From Paenibacillus taichungensis (GTDB lineage Bacteria > Bacillota > Bacilli > Paenibacillales > Paenibacillaceae), in assembly GCF_013359905.1 (NCBI RefSeq), contig NZ_JABMCC010000085.1, forward strand, positions 1 to 64,000: a stretch of DNA of 64,000 nucleotides. Reading direction: 5' to 3'. Numbering within the stretch: the stretch's first letter is position 1; each line of letters begins with the position of its first letter. The notes beneath the pieces are model-generated. The model was not told the DNA's origin, searched no databases, and saw only the letters and a program-made list of their open reading frames with translations. Positions 58,608-64,000 of this stretch are shown here, one piece after another. Both the position numbers and the translations under genes were made by a program.

Positions 58608-58636
58608 ATTATACGACTCTAGTTATATAAATACAA
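58608..58636 (-). promoter_or_regulatory. argC operon promoter
   Basis: The minus strand has TTGTAT (58631-58636), a 17-base spacer and a perfect TATAAT (58608-58613). It lies in the 330-base divergent gap between argC and cls; the rest of that gap is AT-rich. I could not assign the cls promoter with confidence. Confidence 0.7.
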
Positions 58637-58834
58637 CACTCTATCATCAATTTTACATGGATTCTCATCGCTTCCGAACATATCTTTCCAACATCTGCGG
58701 ACGAACCCGTATACTTCTGCTAAAATACGTATTATAGGAAACATTACAACCAGGGTCTAATTCATAATCAATCTACACGATGAAGGGTTTATGAATGGAT
58801 TCATGATGGTCATTATGAGACATGGGGGACTACA

Positions 58835-60283
58835 GTGCATATCGAATCCATTTTACTTGTTGTACTCCTGGGCCTGAATATTATTTTCGCTGCAGCGGTC
58901 GTTTTCTTCGAACGAAAGGATGCCAGTGCATCCTGGGCTTGGCTGCTCGTCTTGAACTTTATTCCGGTGTTCGGGTTTGTACTCTACTTATTAACAGGGC
59001 AAAACCTGACGCGCTACCGACTTTTCCAGTGGAAAGAGCGCAAGAAGCTTGGGCTTGAAGAACGTATTGCTGCCCAGCTTGCACAGCTGCAAGACAATAG
59101 AACACCTTTCCGTAATCAAGCGACAGAGAGTAGTCAGGACATGATTTATATGAACCTGAAGCAAAACGATGCTCTGTTGACCGAAGACAACGCGGTCGAG
59201 ATTATTACCGACGGAACAGACAAATTCCAGCGGTTGCTCGATGATATCGAGGCAGCGAAAGATCATGTTCACGTGCAATACTACATTTATAGAGGTGACC
59301 GACTCGGCAAAAGAATCCGGGATGCACTTATTCGTAAAGCGCGCGAAGGTGTCAAAGTTCGTCTGCTGTATGACGCGCTGGGATCGCGGCGGGTATCCAA
59401 ACGCTTTTTCAAAGAATTGCGCGAAGCAGGCGGTTTGGTTGAGGTCTTTTTTCCATCCAAATTCAGTCTGATCAACCTGCGTATGAACTACCGAAATCAC
59501 CGCAAAATCGTCATCATTGATGGCAACCTTGGATATACAGGCGGGTTTAATGTAGGGGATGAATATCTCGGCTTGAATTCCAAGTTCGGTTACTGGCGCG
59601 ATACTCATTTGCGTATTCAGGGTAACGCTGTTCATGCTCTTCAGACCCGTTTTCTTCTCGATTGGAATGAAGCGTCTAAGCAGCACGATACACCGTATGT
59701 TCCGGCGCATTTCCCTCATATTGAGGGCACAGGAACAACTGCTATGCAGATTGTATCCAGCGGACCGGATGCAGAGACAGAGCATATCAAGAACAGTTAT
59801 CTGAAAATGATTAATGGAGCCAAACATTCCATTCTGATTCAGACACCTTATTTTATTCCAGATGCCAGTGTATTCGAAGCCATTCGTCTTGCGTGCCTGT
59901 CAGGAATCGATGTTCGCATTATGATTCCAAATAAACCGGATCACGCCTTCGTATATTGGGCTACGCTATCTTATATCGGTGAGTTGTTAAAGGTGGGAGC
60001 AACTGTTTTCATCTACGATAACGGCTTTATTCATGCCAAAACGCTTATTATCGACAGTATGGTCGCATCTGTGGGAACCGCTAATATTGATTACCGCAGC
60101 TTCCGACTGAACTTTGAGGTCAATGCATTTATGTATGACGAGGCGATTGCGACTACTCTTGTGCAGACGTTTGAGCATGATCTTCTTGTATCCCGTGAGA
60201 TGACGTTAGAGGAATACAATAAACGCAGTGTGAAGATCAAATTTAAAGAAGCGATTTCTCGTCTGCTGTCTCCGATTCTGTAA
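58835..60283 (+). CDS. cls: Cardiolipin synthase
   Basis: This 482-residue phospholipase D-type enzyme condenses two phosphatidylglycerols to cardiolipin. Two N-terminal helices (about 2-20 and 32-52) anchor it. The two HKD motifs are HRKIVIIDGNLGYTGG (near 222-237) and HAKTLIIDSMVASVGTANID (near 400-419). The length equals that of Bacillus ClsA. The start is GTG at 58835, five bases after GGGGGA. It is a single gene divergent from argC and ends at a terminator. Confidence 0.95.
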   Translation: MHIESILLVVLLGLNIIFAAAVVFFERKDASASWAWLLVLNFIPVFGFVLYLLTGQNLTRYRLFQWKERKKLGLEERIAAQLAQLQDNRTPFRNQATESSQDMIYMNLKQNDALLTEDNAVEIITDGTDKFQRLLDDIEAAKDHVHVQYYIYRGDRLGKRIRDALIRKAREGVKVRLLYDALGSRRVSKRFFKELREAGGLVEVFFPSKFSLINLRMNYRNHRKIVIIDGNLGYTGGFNVGDEYLGLNSKFGYWRDTHLRIQGNAVHALQTRFLLDWNEASKQHDTPYVPAHFPHIEGTGTTAMQIVSSGPDAETEHIKNSYLKMINGAKHSILIQTPYFIPDASVFEAIRLACLSGIDVRIMIPNKPDHAFVYWATLSYIGELLKVGATVFIYDNGFIHAKTLIIDSMVASVGTANIDYRSFRLNFEVNAFMYDEAIATTLVQTFEHDLLVSREMTLEEYNKRSVKIKFKEAISRLLSPIL

Positions 60284-60344
60284 ATACAGTAGTTATAGCA
60301 GATACAGTAAGTAGTACAGTGATTTTCGTTCCAAAAGACAAAAC

Positions 60345-60399
60345 AAAAAGCAGGTGCTTCCTCTCCAGCTATGTCTAGTGAAGGAGTACCTGCTTTTTT
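60345..60399 (+). terminator. cls terminator
   Basis: AAAAAGCAGGT pairs with ACCTGCTTTTT with an inner CTTC/GAAG extension, followed by T residues. It lies about 60 bases after cls and may also serve the convergent yvjA. Confidence 0.88.
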
Positions 60400-60515
60400 A
60401 GATTATTATAAATTTACTTTCTTATTATAAGTTAACGTATGACCTCTACACTGCTCTCCTTTATCATGTGAATGTGAATGTTAAGTTCATTGCTAGAGTG
60501 CCTACTCGCTGTACC

Positions 60516-61421
60516 TTACAATTCCCCACGTTTAAAGCCTTCGCCCAGTACTTCATGCGCATTGCTAATAATGACAAAAGCCCCCGGGTCCACGGACCGA
60601 ATCAAAGCTTTCAGTCTAGGCACCTCATTCTGTCCGACAACCACCATCAGTACAGTGCGCTGATCGTCGGTGTAACCACCTTTTGCCTCCAGCTTCGTCA
60701 GTCCGCGATCCAGATCATCCAGAATCACCTTCGTAATCGGTTCGGTCTGGTTGGAAATAATATAAGCTACCTTTGAGTTACCAAGCCCCATCTCGACGGC
60801 ATCAATGACTTTACCGGTAACGTATAAACCGATCAGAGCAAAGAGTGACTGTTCCAATGACAATACAAAAGCAGCCATAATAATGACCGTTGCATCCATC
60901 ATCACAACGCAAAGAGAGTAACTCAGTCCGCTATATTTTTGTACGATCCTGGCCAGAATGCTCATGCCCCCTGTTGAACCTCTACCTCGATATACGATTC
61001 CAATCCCGAGACCAACCCCAATTCCTCCATAGAGTGAACCAAGTAGCGGATTCGTTGTTGGAATGGCCCAGTCTTTCGTGAGGTATACAAACAGTGGCAG
61101 TACAATACTGCCGAGTACAGAACGTATTCCATACTCCTTGCCAATCAGGAGAAAACCCGCGATCAGAAGCGGAATATTAATAGCCCACTGGGTGTATGCC
61201 GGCTCAAGCCCCAGCCAATGTTTGCCCAATATCGATAACCCGGATACCCCACCTGAAGCAATCTGGTTCGGAAGTAAAAATAAATTAAAGGCCACGGCAA
61301 TCAAAAACGAACCTAAAATAATGGATACGGTATCTACAACGTTTCTCCATGGGCCGTTCAGGGGAATGAGCGTGGTTAGCCTCTTCTTGCGGTTATTGTG
61401 TAACGGTTGTTGCTGTTGCAT
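60516..61421 (-). CDS. yvjA: YitT family membrane protein (YvjA-like)
   Basis: This 301-residue protein has five to six membrane helices (residues about 30-215), then a C-terminal cytoplasmic DUF2179 domain (YIISNQTEPITKVILDDLDR onward). The loop PNQIASGGVSGLSIL is the YitT family signature. In Bacillus subtilis yvjA lies next to prfB, as here, which supports the name; function is unknown. GGAGAG lies nine bases before the ATG. It is separated from prfB by a terminator. Confidence 0.87.
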   Translation of the reverse strand: MQQQQPLHNNRKKRLTTLIPLNGPWRNVVDTVSIILGSFLIAVAFNLFLLPNQIASGGVSGLSILGKHWLGLEPAYTQWAINIPLLIAGFLLIGKEYGIRSVLGSIVLPLFVYLTKDWAIPTTNPLLGSLYGGIGVGLGIGIVYRGRGSTGGMSILARIVQKYSGLSYSLCVVMMDATVIIMAAFVLSLEQSLFALIGLYVTGKVIDAVEMGLGNSKVAYIISNQTEPITKVILDDLDRGLTKLEAKGGYTDDQRTVLMVVVGQNEVPRLKALIRSVDPGAFVIISNAHEVLGEGFKRGEL

Positions 61422-61462
61422 GTCATCTTGCTCTCCTTTTTTGTATATATGCTCAAAAAAAA

Positions 61463-61515
61463 GCCCCTGTATACACCCAGCATACGCCTACACGTATCGG
61501 GTCTATACAGGAACT
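61463..61515 (-). terminator. prfB terminator
   Basis: The minus strand has CCTGTATA ... TATACAGG around a second GCGTATGC-type dyad, followed by GGCTTTTTTTT. It begins about six bases after the prfB stop. Confidence 0.82.
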
Positions 61516-61520
61516 TTTGA

Positions 61521-62634
61521 TTAATCGGTATCTACTTTAATCTGGCTGCGCAAATAACCATCGATGAATCCATCGAGGTCGCCATCCATTACTGCTCCTG
61601 TGTTTCCAGTCTCCACGCTCGTACGGTGATCCTTTACCATACTATAGGGATGGAACACATAGGACCGAATCTGGCTACCCCACGCAATATCCGACTGTTC
61701 TCCTCGGATTTCGTCCAGCTGTTGTTTTTGTTCTTCAATTTTACGTTCATACAATTTGGAACGAAGCATCGTCATCGCTCGCTCACGGTTTTTAATCTGT
61801 GACCGTTCGTTCTGACACGTTACAACCACACCTGTTGGAAGGTGAGTAATCCGTACAGCTGAGTCGGTGGTATTGATATGCTGTCCACCCGCGCCGCTCG
61901 CACGGTACGTATCGATCTTGAGATCTTCTGTTCGAATATCCAATTCAATCGTGTCATCAATCTCAGGAACCACGTCACAGGATACGAAGGAAGTATGTCT
62001 GCGTCCTGAGGAGTCAAAAGGTGAGATTCGCACCAATCGGTGGACACCCTTCTCGGCTTTCAGATACCCATAAGCATTGTGCCCCTTGATGGATAGCGTG
62101 ACACTCTTGATTCCTGCTTCATCTCCTGCCAGATAATCCAGCACCTCAACCTTGAAGCCACGTTTCTCGGCCCAGCGTGTATACATCCGCATCAGCATCT
62201 GTCCCCAGTCCTGTGACTCGGTACCACCAGCTCCCGGGTGAAGCTCTAGAATCGCATTCATCTTGTCATACGGCTGATTCAGGAGAAGTTGGAGCTCGAA
62301 CTCTTCTACCTTGCTCACGATGGCTGTCACGCTGTTGCCGATCTCCACAGCCAGATCATCATCGCCTTCTTCGTCAGCCAGTTCTGCCATCATGACCGCA
62401 TCATCATAATCCTGCTGCAGCTTGGTGTATTGATCCACAGATCCCTTCACCGCGTTCAGCTCGGCGATTAAGGATTGTGCCTTATCATTATCATCCCAGA
62501 AATCCGGGGCGGACATTTTCACTTCGAAGTTCTCAATCATCTCTTGCTTAAGATCTAAGTCAAAGAGACCCCCTAAGATTTGTTAGTTTCTTGCCTATTT
62601 CACGCAGGTCCTGCTTCACGCTTGGATCGATCAT
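61521..62634 (-). CDS. prfB: Peptide chain release factor 2, programmed +1 frameshift
   Basis: RF2 ends translation at UGA and UAA. The gene is in two frames: codons 1-24 (62634-62563) end at an in-frame TGA (62562-62560), then reading resumes at +1 from GAC (62561). The junction reads AGG GGG TCT CTT TGA C, the classic autoregulatory site with an internal Shine-Dalgarno-like element. The product is 370 residues. Seen motifs: [13 protein letters not shown] (the SPF stop-codon reader) and [13 protein letters not shown] with the GGQ loop. ATG at 62634 has AGAGG eight bases upstream. It is downstream of secA, as in Bacillus. Confidence 0.98.
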
Positions 62635-62765
62635 GTGCAATTCCTCTTTTCATTAAGATAAGCTCCCCGCATCCAGGGCATTCCTCCAGATCAAGTATCC
62701 GATGCTTCACCTTGGAGTCTAGGTTACCTTTATGTCGGCAATCCTCTTCTCCATGATCTTGGTCA

Positions 62766-62781
62766 CATAGTTATAACTATG
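62766..62781. repeat. 16-bp perfect palindrome upstream of prfB
   Basis: CATAGTTATAACTATG is a perfect palindrome about 130 bases upstream of the prfB start, in the 443-base secA/prfB gap. Its role is unknown; on the minus strand it contains TATAAC, which could be part of a promoter. Confidence 0.4.
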
Positions 62782-62878
62782 CACCAATTACAGGTTATGC
62801 ATCCTTCACTTGATCATTTGGAATACCCGGCTGCAAGGAGCCGTTCATGTCATTCTATTTAAGTTGATCAAACATTCG

Positions 62879-63028
62879 TTACACCTTACCACTCCGATTG
62901 CAGTAGCATCTTCCGATCGCTCTTATCCCCAGATTTCCTTAATTCCCTTTCACAAGGGGGAAAATCCGGTGATAAATGCGAACGCGTTGCTTCTCCAGAT
63001 TGCTTCTGCACTCTCCGTTATGGTGTAA
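62879..63028. repeat. Palindromic intergenic repeat, copy D
   Basis: This 150-bp copy is the best defined, with ends TTACACC (62879-62885) and GGTGTAA (63022-63028) and inner arms TGCAGTAGCA and TGCTTCTGCA that pair. The central hairpin (62923-62975) pairs TTATCCCCAGATTT with AAAATCCGGTGATAA, topped by CCCTTT-CAC-AAGGGG. It begins about 50 bases downstream of the secA stop and may also serve as its transcript end. Confidence 0.82.
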
Positions 63029-63077
63029 AAAATTCAGATCCAACTTATACACAGGGTAATATAAGAGAGTCGTTTAA

Positions 63078-64000
63078 CTACTCTTGACCGTGGCAGTGTT
63101 TAAACTTTTTGCCGCTGCCACATGGACAAGCATCGTTGCGTCCGATTTGGTCAGACACTTTTACCGGACGTTTCTCCGTAGGCTCGCCGCTTGTCGAGAT
63201 CTGGCTTTCGTCAACAACCGCTTGACGCTCCTGATTGCTCTCGATTTGTGCTCTCATCACATAGGTTGCCACTTCTTCCTGAATCGAAGCGATCATCTGA
63301 TGGAACATTTCGAAGCCTTCAAACTGGTACTCACGCAGTGGATCTGTACCGCCGTAGGCACGAAGGTGGATACCTTGACGCAATTGATCCATCGCATCAA
63401 TATGATCCATCCATTTGCTATCTACTGCGCGAAGCACAACCACTTTCTCGAACTCACGAACCATCTCTTCACCGATTCGCTCTTCTCGTGCATTGTACTT
63501 GTTCTGAACTTTCTCAAACAGGTAGTCGATAATCTCTTCTGCTTCTTTGCCCCACAGATCATCTTTCGTTACAGAGCCTTCATCCAGCAATTTGCTGTTC
63601 ATGTAGTCGGCAACTTCCTGCAGTTCCCAGTTTTCCGGAATGTCATCACTGCAATGAGCTTCTACAATACGTTCAATGGAAGGCTTGATCATATCCATAA
63701 CGATTTGTTTGATATTCTCGGACTCAAGCACCTCGCGGCGCTGTTTATATATAATTTCACGTTGTTGGTTCATGACATCATCATATTGGAGAACGACTTT
63801 ACGTACGTCAAAGTTATTACCTTCAACCCGTTTTTGTGCCGACTCTACAGCACGGGTAATCATCCGGCTCTCAATCGGTTGGTCTTCTTCAAAACCAAGA
63901 CGCTCCATCATGTTCAGTACATTGTCTGCACCGAAACGTCTCATCAGCTCATCACCCAGTGACAGGTAGAACTGTGTAGAACCAGGGTCACCCTGACGTC
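63078..64000 (-). CDS. secA: Preprotein translocase ATPase SecA, C-terminal part (partial)
   Basis: The gene runs off the right edge; about 306 C-terminal residues are present. SecA drives protein export through SecYEG. The visible start reads RQGDPGSTQFYLSLGDELMR, the end of helicase motif VI and the following helical scaffold. The helical wing and scaffold domains follow, with DSKWMDHIDAMDQLRQGIHLR as the long scaffold helix. The protein ends in the zinc-binding tail NDACPCGSGKKFKHCHG (CxC and CH ligands), used for SecB and lipid contact. prfB lies downstream across repeat copy D. Confidence 0.97.
   Translation of the reverse strand, partial: RQGDPGSTQFYLSLGDELMRRFGADNVLNMMERLGFEEDQPIESRMITRAVESAQKRVEGNNFDVRKVVLQYDDVMNQQREIIYKQRREVLESENIKQIVMDMIKPSIERIVEAHCSDDIPENWELQEVADYMNSKLLDEGSVTKDDLWGKEAEEIIDYLFEKVQNKYNAREERIGEEMVREFEKVVVLRAVDSKWMDHIDAMDQLRQGIHLRAYGGTDPLREYQFEGFEMFHQMIASIQEEVATYVMRAQIESNQERQAVVDESQISTSGEPTEKRPVKVSDQIGRNDACPCGSGKKFKHCHGQE

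Noticed and set aside
58505..58834. T-box or other riboswitch upstream of argC
   Set aside because: No conserved T-box sequence and no terminator/antiterminator pair was seen in this AT-rich gap.
63084..63962. Plus-strand open frame opposite secA
   Set aside because: Antisense to SecA scaffold and zinc-tail sequence; no ribosome-binding site.

Overview
The window reads as chromosomal core DNA of a Paenibacillus-like member of the Bacillales. The evidence is the 5' end of a low-GC Gram-positive 16S rRNA gene at the left edge, and gene blocks in the order known from Bacillus subtilis: pcrB-pcrA-ligA, uvrB-uvrA, ftsE-ftsX-ctpB-minJ, yhbD-bacE-bacF, and secA-prfB-yvjA. Secreted stalk-domain proteins and moderate GC fit Paenibacillus better than Bacillus. 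No transposase, prophage gene, tRNA or CRISPR array was seen. Most genes lie on the minus strand. The plus-strand exceptions are the molybdenum oxidoreductase, motAB, the two-component system, the VanW protein, the esterase and cardiolipin synthase.

Layout. 1-935: partial 16S gene with two tandem promoters, then AT-rich DNA with the promoter of the oxidoreductase gene. 0.9-9.2 kb: membrane-anchored molybdopterin oxidoreductase, ligA, pcrA, pcrB and a glycerophosphodiester phosphodiesterase-like protein. 9.4-13 kb: rfbC-rfbB-rfbD (dTDP-rhamnose, without rfbA) and galU. 13-23.3 kb: SNF2 helicase, RlhA-like U32 protein, a secreted stalk-domain protein beside an HtrA-type protease, and a small membrane protein. 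23.5-30.9 kb: uvrA, uvrB and the divergent motAB stator genes. 31-36.5 kb: a three-gene ABC-2 exporter divergent from its likely two-component system, resembling LnrJKLMN. 36.5-44.3 kb: division and cell-wall block (minJ, ctpB-like protease, M23 hydrolase, ftsX, ftsE, VanW protein). 44.4-49.3 kb: DHA2 exporter, bactofilins BacF and BacE with regulator YhbD, and an esterase. 49.3-58.5 kb: complete arginine pathway argC-J-B-D-F-G-H. 58.8-64 kb: cls, yvjA, prfB with its programmed frameshift, and the 3' part of secA.

The most unusual signal is a family of imperfect palindromes of about 146-270 bp with TTACAC...GTGTAA ends. They occupy four gaps between co-directional genes: pcrB/pcrA, argB/argD, argJ/argB and secA/prfB. 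The central hairpin shows three compensatory base-pair changes between two copies, which suggests the folded form is maintained. A second, GC-rich composite repeat separates uvrB from uvrA. Candidate operators worth testing are a dyad inside the yhbD promoter spacer, a perfect palindrome between the ABC exporter and its two-component system, a palindrome upstream of ftsE and a LexA-like box upstream of uvrB.

Starts were set from ribosome-binding sites, so several are shorter than the longest open frame. Several genes appear to use GTG or TTG (uvrA, pcrB, the M23 hydrolase, the SNF2 gene, bacF, argH, argC and cls). Everything was read by eye; no similarity search or folding program was run.
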